Source: Burkholderiales bacterium (lineage in GTDB: Bacteria; Pseudomonadota; Gammaproteobacteria; Burkholderiales; Burkholderiaceae_D). From it: a DNA stretch of 50,732 nt. The stretch lies in assembly GCA_016200895.1 (NCBI GenBank), contig JACQDX010000138.1:1-50732 (forward strand), written 5' to 3'. Shown here piece by piece: positions 42,591 through 50,732 of this stretch. The position numbers and the translations under genes are program-made. The stretch's first letter is position 1; every line of letters begins with the position of its first letter. Below the pieces are notes generated by a model that worked only from the letters and a program-made list of their open reading frames with translations, searched no databases and was not told the DNA's origin.

Positions 42591-43469
42591 ATGTCACCAG
42601 ACTTGAATGATTTATTGGCTTTCGCCCGTGTTGCAGAATGCCGCAGCTTTCGCCAGGCCGCACAGGAATTGCAGCTCACCGCCTCAGCGCTGAGTCACAC
42701 TGTGACGAAGATGGAGAAAAAGCTGGGCATGCGTTTATTGCAGCGCACGACCCGCAGCGTCAGCCTGACACCGGCAGGTGAACGCTTGCTCCAGAGCCTG
42801 CAACCGGCGCTGCAAGAAATCCAGGGTGCACTGGAAAGCCTGAATGAGCTACGCGATAAACCGGTAGGCCGCCTGCGCCTGAACGTGCCACGCCCGGCTG
42901 CGCAACTCATACTGGCACCGCTGATGGCAGCCTGGCATGCCGCTTATCCCGGGGTGGAACTGGAAATCGTCAGCAGCGATGCCCTCATCGATATCGTTGA
43001 GCAGGGTTTCGATGCTGGCCTGCGTTTTGGTGAAAGCCTGCAGCAAGACATGGTGGCTATCCCGGTTGGGCCGGAAGTCCGTTTCGTGGTGTGTGCTTCT
43101 CCTGCCTATTTGCAAAAGCATGGGATTCCTGCAACACCCCATGATCTGTTGCAACATCAATGCATACAATTTCGTTTCCCCAGCGGGCAAAGATATCGCT
43201 GGGAATTCCAGCGCGACCAAGAAAAGATGGAGGTTGCCACCACTGGCGCGCTGGTGGTGGATGATTTCTATGTGGCGACGCGGGTTGCCCTTGATGGTGC
43301 CGGGATTTGCTACACCTATTCTGGTTATGCGGATGAACTGGTGCAGCAGGGGCAATTGCAATATGTGCTGGAAGACTGGTGGCCAGCGGCTGAGCGCACT
43401 TATTTATACTATCCCAGTCGCCGCCATCAGTCAGCGGCTTTGCGGGCTTTCATCGATTTTATGAAGTAA
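42591..43469 (+). CDS. LysR-family transcriptional regulator
   Basis: This 292-residue regulator has a helix-turn-helix (LLAFARVAECRSFRQAAQEL, then LTASALSHTVTKMEKKLG) followed by LQRTTRSVSLTPAGERLL and a substrate-binding effector domain (DIVEQGFDAGLRFGE, GPEVRFVVCASPAYLQKHG). GGAG lies 10 bases upstream of the ATG at 42591. The usual divergent target is not obvious: the M48 gene is 440 bases away with a repeat element in between. It belongs to the large CrgA-like subgroup. The effector is unknown. Confidence 0.9.
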   Translation: MSPDLNDLLAFARVAECRSFRQAAQELQLTASALSHTVTKMEKKLGMRLLQRTTRSVSLTPAGERLLQSLQPALQEIQGALESLNELRDKPVGRLRLNVPRPAAQLILAPLMAAWHAAYPGVELEIVSSDALIDIVEQGFDAGLRFGESLQQDMVAIPVGPEVRFVVCASPAYLQKHGIPATPHDLLQHQCIQFRFPSGQRYRWEFQRDQEKMEVATTGALVVDDFYVATRVALDGAGICYTYSGYADELVQQGQLQYVLEDWWPAAERTYLYYPSRRHQSAALRAFIDFMK

Positions 43470-43499
43470 GTTGATGATATAGACACAGGAAATAAGCAC

Positions 43500-43892
43500 T
43501 TACTTTGGTGTTGTCGCTATCGTCCAGGAGAAGCTTCCAGTCTTCGACTTCACGGATTCATACAAGCTGCTGACCTGTTGATCGGCATTATTATCTTTGG
43601 GATCTACTTTGCGACTGATTTGCATTTTCCATTTTTGTGTAGTGGTTTTATTGTCAAATTTTGTTTCCGTCTGCTCCATCGTGTAAGCGAGCTTTTGATC
43701 GGCAAGTGCTTTGCGAAATGCTTCCATATTGGCCTGGTCTTCAGTCTCATACGAGATTTTCAAAAGCACATCGACTTTGGCGTTTTTTGCATGCTGACGA
43801 ATGGCATCAGAGGGCAAATCAGCAGCGCTCGCAATGAGCGCTGTACTTCCAAGGCAGATGAGGATGGATGCCAATAAAAGAGTTTTTTTCAT
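43500..43892 (-). CDS. Small secreted protein of unknown function
   Basis: This 130-residue protein has a signal peptide MKKTLLLASILICLG then STALIASA. The mature part is hydrophilic and mixed alpha/beta (VDVLLKISYETEDQANMEAF, TQKWKMQISRKVDPK). No family is recognised. It is divergent from the helicase gene, with 213 bases between. Confidence 0.75.
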   Translation of the reverse strand: MKKTLLLASILICLGSTALIASAADLPSDAIRQHAKNAKVDVLLKISYETEDQANMEAFRKALADQKLAYTMEQTETKFDNKTTTQKWKMQISRKVDPKDNNADQQVSSLYESVKSKTGSFSWTIATTPK

Positions 43893-43919
43893 GCTGTGTA
43901 GGGTTTTGCGAGTCCGGTT

Positions 43920-43962
43920 TATTCAATATTGAGTATCAAAAGCATATTCAATAGTATCAAAA
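43920..43962. promoter_or_regulatory. Pair of imperfect direct repeats in the divergent promoter
   Basis: TATTCAATATTGAGTATCAAAA at 43920-43941 recurs as TATTCAATAGTATCAAAA at 43945-43962, a 25-base period with a 4-base deletion. The pair lies between the secreted-protein gene (minus) and the helicase gene (plus) and could be an operator. The factor is unknown. A CTCAGGG/CCCTGAG hairpin lies farther on, at about 44006-44029. Confidence 0.35.
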
Positions 43963-44105
43963 ATACACTTTATAAGTAAATGTTTGGCACATTTGCCGAC
44001 TAGCCTCAGGGCAGGAAAATTCCCTGAGATTGGCGTAGAAGAGTAAACTGTAGGGATAACCATCTTGTCGCATCCTGCGATACGAAAGAACGAGCGAGCA
44101 TCGCC

Positions 44106-46448
44106 ATGTCAGAAAACAAACCCCCGATTACCTTTGAAGACCTGCAACTGAGTGCGCCTATTCTGCGCGCCTTGCAGGATGTAGGCTATGAAACACCGTC
44201 GCCGATACAGGCAGCCACCATCCCGATTTTGCTGTCCAACCGTGACGTCCTGGGCCAGGCCCAGACAGGTACTGGCAAAACCGCTGCTTTTGCCCTGCCG
44301 GTCCTGTCGCGCATCGATATTCGTCAGACTACGCCGCAGGCGCTGGTGCTGGCACCAACGCGTGAACTGGCAATACAGGTGGCTGAAGCTTTCCAGACTT
44401 ATGCCCGTCATATTCCCGGTTTCCATGTCTTGCCTATTTACGGTGGCCAAAGCTACGGTCCGCAACTCTCGGCCCTGCGCCGTGGTGTGCATGTCGTTGT
44501 TGGGACACCTGGCCGTGTCATCGACCATCTGGACAAGGGCACGCTGGATTTATCTGCGCTGAAAACCCTGGTGCTGGATGAAGCCGATGAAATGCTGCGC
44601 ATGGGCTTTATCGATGACGTAGAGCGCATCTTGCAAGAGACGCCAGAAAGCCGCCAGACCGCATTGTTCTCGGCCACCATGCCATCTGCCATCAAGCGCA
44701 TTGCCCAGACTTACCTGAATAATCCGGCAGAAGTGACAGTCGCTGCCAAGACTGGCACCGCCGACAATATCCGCCAGCGTTACTGGCTGGTCAGTGGCAT
44801 GCACAAGCTGGATGCCCTGACACGCATACTGGAAGCCGAGACTTTCGACGGCATGATCATTTTTGCCCGTACCAAACTGGGTACGGAAGAACTGGCAGCC
44901 AGGCTGGGTGCAAGAGGCTTCTCGGTAGCAGCCATCAATGGTGACATCAACCAGCAACAGCGTGAACGCACTATCCAGCAACTGAAAGACGGCAAGATCG
45001 ACATTTTGGTCGCCACTGACGTTGCTGCCCGTGGTCTGGACGTAGAGCGTATCAGCCACGTCATCAACTATGATGTACCGTATGACCCTGAAAGCTATAC
45101 CCACCGCATAGGCCGTACTGGTCGTGCCGGTCGCAGTGGTGAAGCCATCCTGTTCATCACGCCGCGTGAAAAGAACTTGTTGAAAGCGATAGAAAGAGCA
45201 ACGCGCCAGCCAGTGTCGCCATTGGAATTGCCGACGATACAGACAGTCAACAATGTCCGTATCGCTCGCTTCAAGGATCAGATTACTGCCACGCTGGCAC
45301 AAGGCGGCCTGGAAGAGTTCACTTCCCTGATCGAAGATTTTGAACGCGAACAAAATATCCCGGCAGTGGAAATTGCTGCGGCGCTGGCCAAAATGGCGCG
45401 TGGCGACGAACCTTTGCTGCTCGATAAAAACCGTAAAGAAAGCAAGACCGACGATAGCTGGCGCGATGAGCGCCCGGCACGTGCTGAGCGTGGTGATCGA
45501 GGCGATAGAAATGACCGCGGCGACAGGGGTGACCGGAGCGACAGATTCGAACGCGCACCGCGTGAAGACCGTGGTGCACGCCGTGAACACAGCCCGCGCA
45601 CGCCAGAACCTGGCATGCAGACTTTCCGTATCGCGGTTGGCCATGATCATGGTGTCAAGCCTGGCAATATCGTCGGTGCGATTGCCAATGAAGCCAATAT
45701 AGAATCCAAGTTCATTGGTCGTATCGATATCTATGATGACTACACCATCCTTGATCTGCCAGACAATCTGCCCGGCGACATGATGGAACACCTGAGTTCA
45801 GTACGTGTTGCTGGCCAGGCCCTGCGCATCAGTGCAGAAAAAGGTAATGGCAGCAGTGCTTCATCTTCCCGCCCGGCACCACGTGCGGCGCGTGAAGAAG
45901 CACCTCGCGAACGCGCGCCTCGTGCCCCCAGTGTTGCTGAAGCAGCACCTGGCAGCAAGCTGAACCAGGTAGTGGATCGCGCCGCCCGTGCCCCTATGGA
46001 CGAAGAGCGCCCGGCCAAGCCTAAGAAAGACAAGGCCGACGGCAAAGGCAAGGTCAGCATCCCTATGCTGACTTACCGTATCGAAGTCGGCAAGGCTGAC
46101 GCTGTCACCCCCAGCAATATCGTCGGTGCGATTGCCAATGAGGCGGGCCTGGAAGCCAAGCACATAGGCCGTATCGATATTTTCGACGACTACAGCACGC
46201 TGGATTTGCCAGATGGCATGCCCAAGGAATTGCTGAAACAGTTGAAAGGCGTCTGGGTCGCAGGCAAGCAAATCCAGATCAGCCCGGTCGGTGAAGACCA
46301 TGTGCGTAAGCCGCTGCCAGTAAGCCAGCCATCACCTTTCGGCCCAAAGAAAGCTGGTGGTGATCGCCGCGTGACAGAAAAAGCCAAAGGTTATGGAGCA
46401 GGCAAACCAGCAGCAGCCAAGCCACATCGCAAAGGCCCTAAAGCCTGA
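44106..46448 (+). CDS. deaD: DEAD-box RNA helicase with two DbpA-type RNA-binding domains
   Basis: This 780-residue protein has a core of about 1-370 with all DEAD-box motifs: AQTGTGKT (52-59), PTRELA, TPGR, DEAD (158-161), SAT, and HRIGRTGRAGR. A charged linker (RGDRNDRGDRGDRSDRFERA) leads to two tandem DbpA-like RNA-binding domains, about 504-580 and 654-730. Both contain NIVGAIANEA, IGRID and a YDDYTILDLPD- or FDDYSTLDLPD-type strand. A DEAD core with DbpA-type domains fits DeaD/CsdA, which usually has one such domain. It likely remodels rRNA or mRNA, especially in the cold. The last residues are Lys/Gly/Ala-rich. The ribosome site is weak. Confidence 0.92.
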   Translation: MSENKPPITFEDLQLSAPILRALQDVGYETPSPIQAATIPILLSNRDVLGQAQTGTGKTAAFALPVLSRIDIRQTTPQALVLAPTRELAIQVAEAFQTYARHIPGFHVLPIYGGQSYGPQLSALRRGVHVVVGTPGRVIDHLDKGTLDLSALKTLVLDEADEMLRMGFIDDVERILQETPESRQTALFSATMPSAIKRIAQTYLNNPAEVTVAAKTGTADNIRQRYWLVSGMHKLDALTRILEAETFDGMIIFARTKLGTEELAARLGARGFSVAAINGDINQQQRERTIQQLKDGKIDILVATDVAARGLDVERISHVINYDVPYDPESYTHRIGRTGRAGRSGEAILFITPREKNLLKAIERATRQPVSPLELPTIQTVNNVRIARFKDQITATLAQGGLEEFTSLIEDFEREQNIPAVEIAAALAKMARGDEPLLLDKNRKESKTDDSWRDERPARAERGDRGDRNDRGDRGDRSDRFERAPREDRGARREHSPRTPEPGMQTFRIAVGHDHGVKPGNIVGAIANEANIESKFIGRIDIYDDYTILDLPDNLPGDMMEHLSSVRVAGQALRISAEKGNGSSASSSRPAPRAAREEAPRERAPRAPSVAEAAPGSKLNQVVDRAARAPMDEERPAKPKKDKADGKGKVSIPMLTYRIEVGKADAVTPSNIVGAIANEAGLEAKHIGRIDIFDDYSTLDLPDGMPKELLKQLKGVWVAGKQIQISPVGEDHVRKPLPVSQPSPFGPKKAGGDRRVTEKAKGYGAGKPAAAKPHRKGPKA

Positions 46449-46498
46449 GTATCAAAGCCTGAATATGTCAGCCTCATCAGATTTGATACGATAGTATG

Positions 46499-46525
46499 AA
46501 TACCCCCGCGCATGCGGGGGTATTT
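46499..46525 (+). terminator. Rho-independent terminator of the helicase gene
   Basis: AATACCCCCGC pairs with GCGGGGGTATT around a short loop, 51 bases after the helicase stop. It also faces the convergent papain-like gene and could act in both directions. Bases 46526-46656 hold no other feature. Confidence 0.85.
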
Positions 46526-46656
46526 ACTTCTGCATAGGGTTTTATTTCTGAACTTCTATGATTTTCGGGGCAGGAAACGAAAGCCTTGGAAATGCAGGGG
46601 TCTTGCTCAAATAATGAGCAGGCAAGCCGAAAAAAATGGCCGCGGCTTAAGAGAGC

Positions 46657-48870
46657 TCAATAATCCAGATCCTGCACTGGCACAGGCAAAGCATCTGCAG
46701 TTTCCAGACCCAGGATGCGCGCCAGGGTTTGCGAGACGACCTTCACATCATTATCAAAACTGCCGTGAGCAAGCGGGATCAGGCGTTTACCGCAGTCAAC
46801 ATGAGTGTCATGGATGATGTGCAGTTGCGCTTTTTGCTGTTCAGTCAAACCCTCGCCATCGGCAGCAAAGTCGCTGGGTAGCTTCTTGCCCCAATAAAAT
46901 TTATTCCAGCTTTTCAAGCTCTCAAGACTGGCGTCATTCCACTGCCCATCCTTGGCTTTGTCACCGATGAAATAAGCAGCGTCCAGGCTGGCCGCCATAC
47001 CCAGCAGAGGTGTTTTATGGCGGGTTTCAAAAGCACGGGCTACCAGATACAACAAAGACTTGCGGTAAATCTGGGCGACATTGTCGTCACGTTCACGTGC
47101 ATCCGACATCATGTGCAGGTAGAAATTTTCCCGTGCCAGCACTTCATTTTCGATGGCGGGGCGGTAAGTGTTTTCGGCAAACTCTATACTGCAGGCGGGT
47201 GCATACAGGGTACAACTATTGACGGTCAGCTTGCGCGCCGCCAGCAAGTCCAACAGGTGGCCGTGCACGATGGAACCCGCTGAATGGCCTATCAAGTGGA
47301 TTTCCAGCTTGCCCTTGCCCAGCGCCTTGCTCAAATCTTTCAAGCGATCAGCCATCACCAGCAAGCCACGCGCCGGGTCGCCGTCTTCAATGGAGAGTGC
47401 AGCATTTTGCTTCATCTGCGTCCATTGTGATTTGCCACCCAGGCTGGCAGCCATGCTCTCCACGGTGCGGTCGATGACATCCACGGCAGTATTCTTGAGC
47501 TGGCTTAGCCAACTGGCGGACAGTACAGAGGCAGGCAAATATTCTTTCAGCTTGTCCTTCAGGGTATCGCCCAGGGTTTCGCTGAGTCCGGTTTTCCAGG
47601 TAATGAAAACCGGGTAAATACCATTCGCCAGAAAATACGGCGCCATGGCGGCGACGCGTTTCAGTGAATCATCTTCACTATTCAAGCCGCCATGGGCATA
47701 CAGGGCCAACTTCAAAACTTTGTCTTTAGTCTTGACTTCACTCTGTTGCTTCAGCCAGGCTTGCGGGGCTTGCAGTAATACTTTTTCTACCGTTGCTTCT
47801 GCATCGGCCACTTCCAGCAATCTTTGTATCAGGCCACCGTCGTTACCCATGACCACAGTCAGACTATATGCCTGGTCCATGCTCAGATTCGGCTGCCCTG
47901 CTTTGTTGGCTGCACCCGCAGCACCTGGTATCAGCGCAGAGCCACTGGCCTTGAAGGCAGCAGCAGGCGGGATATTTGCCAGCGGAGCCAGTTGTTTTTC
48001 TGCGCGGGTACGGTTCACCGCATCGACATAGCGCACCGGCACACCCAGTGAGACTGTCCAGGCATCGCCACCATTCACAAGCCAGTCATCATAGGTGAGT
48101 ATGGCAAACCCCTGCCAACCCCATTCCTTGCCCCAGGAATTTTGCACGACAAAGCCCTGGTCGGTATAACCCAGCAAGGCAAAGGCATGGCCGCCGGTGT
48201 TGATTTCACTGAAATTGATGACCGGCATTTGATCCAGGCTGGTCAAAGTGGCCGTCCTCGCTTTGCCAGGTTCCAGCGCCCAGCCCTGATGTATCTTGCA
48301 GGAAACATAAATGGCACCGATCTCTACAATCGCTGCCTGCATGTCGGTGATGGATGCCTTGTCGATGCGGTAGTAGACACCCAGCGCACGGTTGAGCGCA
48401 TCTTTTTCCCAGCCGGTTTTGGGAGTTTCAAAGGGCACTACCTTGTCGTTTTTATCTACCGTATATGGCCACAGTTCACGGCTGCAGACCCCATGCTTGT
48501 GCCAGCCTTTGAGGGCGCCACGGCAACTGGAACCCAGATAATCCTCCCCGGCCCATTCATCATACAGTTGCGCCAGATGGAAAATCATGCGCGGGCTGCT
48601 TTCCTTGATATTGGTATTGTGCAGCCAGAACAGATAATTGATGACGGCAGCCAGGCCAAAGCCGGTACATGCACCATCTTCACCCTGGTTCAGTATCAAG
48701 TTTGTCTTGATGTATTTGGCCAAGCGGGTTTTGATGAAGTCAGTGTCTGGAAAAGCAACTGGCAGATTCATGACCCTGGGGGTGTACATGCGGTCACGCA
48801 AGTCCAGGCGGTCAGGCCGCGCATCCAAAGCCAGTTCACTGCCGTTGAAAGGTATGGTCTGGGCTGGCAT
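46657..48870 (-). CDS. Papain-like C1 peptidase fused to an alpha/beta hydrolase
   Basis: This 737-residue two-domain protein has no signal peptide. Residues about 20-285 are papain-like: NQGEDGACTGFG (catalytic Cys68), NTGGHAFALLGY (His228) and VVQNSWGKEWGWQGF (Asn244). There is no propeptide, as in bacterial minimal C1A forms. Residues about 380-720 look like an alpha/beta hydrolase: LYAHGGLNSEDD, IHLIGHSAGSIVHG (GxSxG, Ser530) and a candidate His in LAHGSFDND. AGGAG lies 7 bases before the ATG. The fusion of protease and lipase or esterase domains is unusual. No secretion cassette or immunity gene is visible nearby, so an effector role is speculation. Confidence 0.85.
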   Translation of the reverse strand: MPAQTIPFNGSELALDARPDRLDLRDRMYTPRVMNLPVAFPDTDFIKTRLAKYIKTNLILNQGEDGACTGFGLAAVINYLFWLHNTNIKESSPRMIFHLAQLYDEWAGEDYLGSSCRGALKGWHKHGVCSRELWPYTVDKNDKVVPFETPKTGWEKDALNRALGVYYRIDKASITDMQAAIVEIGAIYVSCKIHQGWALEPGKARTATLTSLDQMPVINFSEINTGGHAFALLGYTDQGFVVQNSWGKEWGWQGFAILTYDDWLVNGGDAWTVSLGVPVRYVDAVNRTRAEKQLAPLANIPPAAAFKASGSALIPGAAGAANKAGQPNLSMDQAYSLTVVMGNDGGLIQRLLEVADAEATVEKVLLQAPQAWLKQQSEVKTKDKVLKLALYAHGGLNSEDDSLKRVAAMAPYFLANGIYPVFITWKTGLSETLGDTLKDKLKEYLPASVLSASWLSQLKNTAVDVIDRTVESMAASLGGKSQWTQMKQNAALSIEDGDPARGLLVMADRLKDLSKALGKGKLEIHLIGHSAGSIVHGHLLDLLAARKLTVNSCTLYAPACSIEFAENTYRPAIENEVLARENFYLHMMSDARERDDNVAQIYRKSLLYLVARAFETRHKTPLLGMAASLDAAYFIGDKAKDGQWNDASLESLKSWNKFYWGKKLPSDFAADGEGLTEQQKAQLHIIHDTHVDCGKRLIPLAHGSFDNDVKVVSQTLARILGLETADALPVPVQDLDY

Positions 48871-49002
48871 GCGGGTCTCCTGAGTGACAATGGCTAAGCT
48901 TCTATGTGGATATTGATTAAAATATTGGCAACAATAGTGTCTCAGGATTTATTTAACTTGGCAATAGTTCAATGATTTGGCGCGTCTGGAATAAGCATGC
49001 AG

Positions 49003-49038
49003 GCAAAGAAAAAGGCCGCCAAGCGAAGCTTGACGACC
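49003..49038 (-). terminator. Rho-independent terminator of the PpiC gene
   Basis: Read on the minus strand, GGTCGTCAAGC pairs with GCTTGGCGGCC around a TTC loop, followed by TTTTTCTTT. It lies 35 bases after the isomerase stop. Confidence 0.85.
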
Positions 49039-49072
49039 CTCTTTTCCAACAATTGCCAGAAATTACTGAGGC

Positions 49073-50041
49073 TTATTTTTTCGGTGCTTCAGCAGAAGCG
49101 GATGCCGCTGCAGATGCTGCCGGTACTACTGTTGGTGTCACTGTCAAAGGCGCACCTGTTGCGGCAGGCGCAGAAGCAGCGGCTGGTGCTGCTTTGACTT
49201 CAATCTTGGCTTTTGCCTTCATGTCATCCAGCATTTTCTTCAGATTTTTTTGTTGCAATTGTTGAGTCAGGCCAGCCTTGACTTCTTCCAGTGGCGGGAT
49301 AGCCACAGGACGGGAGTCGTCAAGCACGATAACGTGATAACCGAACTGGGATTTGACTGGCTCTTCAGTGAATTTGCCTTTTTCCAGTTTGGCAACTGCT
49401 GCGCCAAATTCTGGCACCATGCCACGCGGGTTGAACCAGCCCAGGTCACCGCCATTGGCTTTTGAGCCTGGATCTTGTGATTTGGATTTTGCCAGGCCTT
49501 CAAAGGATTTGATGTCTTTCTTGATCTTGGCGATGATGTCTTTGGCTTCGTCTTCTGTTTTTACCAGGATATGACGCGCCTTGAATTCATTGCCGCCGTT
49601 CTTGGTTTTGAAGTCTTCGTATTCTGCTTTCAGTGCATCATCCGTCACTGCCGCTGTCTTGATGTAATCCTTGACGTAGGCATTGGCCAGGATGGATTGA
49701 CGGGACATTTCCAGCTGGTCAGCTACGTCAGGTGTTTTATCCAGGCCTTTGGTGACGGCTTCTTTGGCAACCAGCAGTTGCATGGCCAGATTGTCGATGA
49801 CCATTTTGCGTGTTTCTGGTGTATCAGGCATGCCTTGAGCAGCTTGCTGCTGCATGATCTGATCCAATTGTTTTTTGCTGATAGGCGTGCCATCGACAGT
49901 TGCTGCGACTTCGCTGCTGCTGGCAGTAGCGGAAGCTGAGGCGGAAGCCGACGCGGCCTTGTCTGCATTTTTATCATTACAGGCGCTGAGTACCAACAGG
50001 GCAAGCGCGCTACCCAGGACTACACGGGACTTAATTGACAT
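49073..50041 (-). CDS. PpiC-type peptidyl-prolyl isomerase lipoprotein
   Basis: This 322-residue predicted lipoprotein has lipobox LSAC, then an Ala/Ser-rich linker. A SurA-like N-terminal helical domain (EVAATVDGTPISKKQLDQIM) is followed by a parvulin domain (about 150-245): FKARHILVKTEDEAKDIIAK, GDLGWFNPRGMVPEF and VKSQFGYHVIVLDD. The C-terminal tail is rich in Ala, Pro and Val. It probably assists folding of exported or outer-membrane proteins. I chose the ATG at 50041. AAGGA abuts an alternative ATG at 50047 and is spaced 6 bases from this one. It resembles EpsD-type isomerases, but no exopolysaccharide genes are visible. Confidence 0.9.
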   Translation of the reverse strand: MSIKSRVVLGSALALLVLSACNDKNADKAASASASASATASSSEVAATVDGTPISKKQLDQIMQQQAAQGMPDTPETRKMVIDNLAMQLLVAKEAVTKGLDKTPDVADQLEMSRQSILANAYVKDYIKTAAVTDDALKAEYEDFKTKNGGNEFKARHILVKTEDEAKDIIAKIKKDIKSFEGLAKSKSQDPGSKANGGDLGWFNPRGMVPEFGAAVAKLEKGKFTEEPVKSQFGYHVIVLDDSRPVAIPPLEEVKAGLTQQLQQKNLKKMLDDMKAKAKIEVKAAPAAASAPAATGAPLTVTPTVVPAASAAASASAEAPKK

Positions 50042-50162
50042 ACACATTCCTTCAATATTGAGCTGACTTTGCAGCAGATATCATGCCTGTCGGCATACGA
50101 CGATTTAAAAAATGACGCTGAATTCTACTCGCGATTTTACCAGTCATGCTAGTTATTCACTT

Positions 50163-50417
50163 TTACTTACTAAATTTCAGTAAAAATAGCTGCCTCTGGC
50201 GCTTGTAAAAGTCGACCGCCACAGCCGCTGCCAGACTGGAACGGTTTGAAATATCAAAGACCGGCAAGGTCAAGCTGCCATTGATACAGTGTGTCGCCAA
50301 AACCCTGACCCATGCAGGCAAAAGTAAGGTGTCATCTGCATGTTCATCATTATCTCCATGACAAATTGGATTCCAGCAAATTTTCCAGGTATTCCTGTTA
50401 AAAATAAGGAATATTTC
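50163..50417 (-). pseudogene. Open frame without a start codon, possible gene remnant
   Basis: On the minus strand a frame of about 84 codons is open from a stop near 50418 to the TAA at 50163-50165. It has no ATG or GTG start. The translation includes DDTLLLPAWVRVLATHC and SLTLPVFDISNRSSLAAAVA, which looks protein-like rather than low complexity. I recognise no family. It may be the 3' part of a gene whose 5' end was lost near the adjacent transposase. The rest of 50042-50648 shows no clear feature. Confidence 0.3.
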
Positions 50418-50648
50418 TTAAAAGCACGGAAGTTGGGGAACAAATTTTGACTTGCTCACTCCAAGCAGGGTAGTTTTATCCGGTATAAGAATGACAATCA
50501 AGATCCGCGCCGGCAATTAAAAAAAGCATCGCACAGGGAGTTTTGGTCAATCCGACCAGAAACTTCGACAGAAGAATCCAAACAGGAGACATTATAGATC
50601 CGGCATTTAAATAGATGAACTTTTATGTAAAAGTGCAGTCAATAAGAG

Positions 50649-50732
50649 ATGGAAAAAATAGACAGCAGAAAATTAAAGCCGGAAGCGCTCTATGAAAGAC
50701 GCAAGCAAGTAATACGTCTTTTGAAGTTGGGG
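50649..50732 (+). CDS. IS630-type transposase, N-terminal fragment cut by the window end
   Basis: ATG at 50649 opens a frame that continues past the window end. The 28 visible residues, MEKIDSRKLKPEALYERRKQ then VIRLLKLG, look like the start of the helix-turn-helix region of IS630-family transposases (EKIDxRKLxPEA, RRKQxxRL). IS630 elements insert at TA. The inverted repeat of this IS could not be located with confidence, and it does not visibly match the MITE ends at 21036 and 24042. Confidence 0.55.
   Translation, partial: MEKIDSRKLKPEALYERRKQVIRLLKLG

Noticed and set aside
44550..45791. 413-residue minus-strand frame inside the helicase gene
   Set aside because: It is antisense to a fully motif-supported DEAD-box protein, so it is a long shadow frame.
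1..50732. CRISPR arrays, tRNA or rRNA genes, toxin-antitoxin pairs and prophage genes
   Set aside because: None was recognised on either strand. The tandem repeats seen do not have CRISPR spacing.

Overview
The window looks like the chromosome of a beta-proteobacterium of the order Burkholderiales, probably family Oxalobacteraceae and possibly close to Undibacterium or Herbaspirillum. This is inferred from the gene families, moderate GC content, Shine-Dalgarno style and abundant short palindromic intergenic repeats. No rRNA, tRNA or marker gene is present to fix the taxon. No CRISPR array, prophage or conjugation gene is seen. Most of the window is ordinary, densely coded chromosome with many secreted or periplasmic proteins.

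Layout. 1-7.4 kb (minus strand): an S9 glutamyl-endopeptidase-like protease, then a four-gene run of DUF4331 protein, small lipoprotein, TPR protein and HupE/UreJ-type membrane protein. The last two genes are joined by an ATGA overlap. 7.4-13.3 kb: LysR regulator divergent from a tautomerase, RtcB-type RNA ligase, POT peptide transporter, an unlisted 59-residue secreted peptide with twin CX3C motifs, and a membrane-anchored glutaredoxin-like protein. 13.3-21 kb: chemoreceptor, an M16 peptidase pair (one active, one without the zinc motif), and a second S9 protease paralogous to the first. 21-24.3 kb: lone receiver protein, LytS/AlgZ-type kinase and LytTR/AlgR-type regulator, flanked by two copies of a MITE-like element. 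24.5-34 kb: TatD, a membrane protein, a rhamnogalacturonan lyase lipoprotein, small secreted proteins, an EamA transporter, a CocE/NonD hydrolase, a GGDEF-like protein with a degenerate signature and a D-cysteine desulfhydrase-like enzyme. 34-38 kb: two orphan solute-binding proteins, NIPSNAP protein and SDR. 38-42 kb: a repeat-rich gap, three tandem AIM24-family genes and an M48 metalloprotease. 42.5-50 kb: LysR, secreted protein, DEAD-box helicase with two DbpA-type RNA-binding domains, a papain-like/alpha-beta hydrolase fusion and a PpiC lipoprotein. The right edge runs into the start of an IS630-type transposase.

How the genes work together. Peptide and protein turnover recurs: two S9 proteases, the M16 pair, M48, POT peptide import, a family-5 peptide-type binding protein and the papain-like fusion. 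Two gene sets look like uncharacterised units: the DUF4331-lipoprotein-TPR-HupE run, and M48 plus three AIM24 genes. The most concrete sequence-level discoveries are the MITE that inserted at a TA in the loop of a perfect terminator, and the twin-CX3C secreted peptide beside a probably periplasmic glutaredoxin-like protein.
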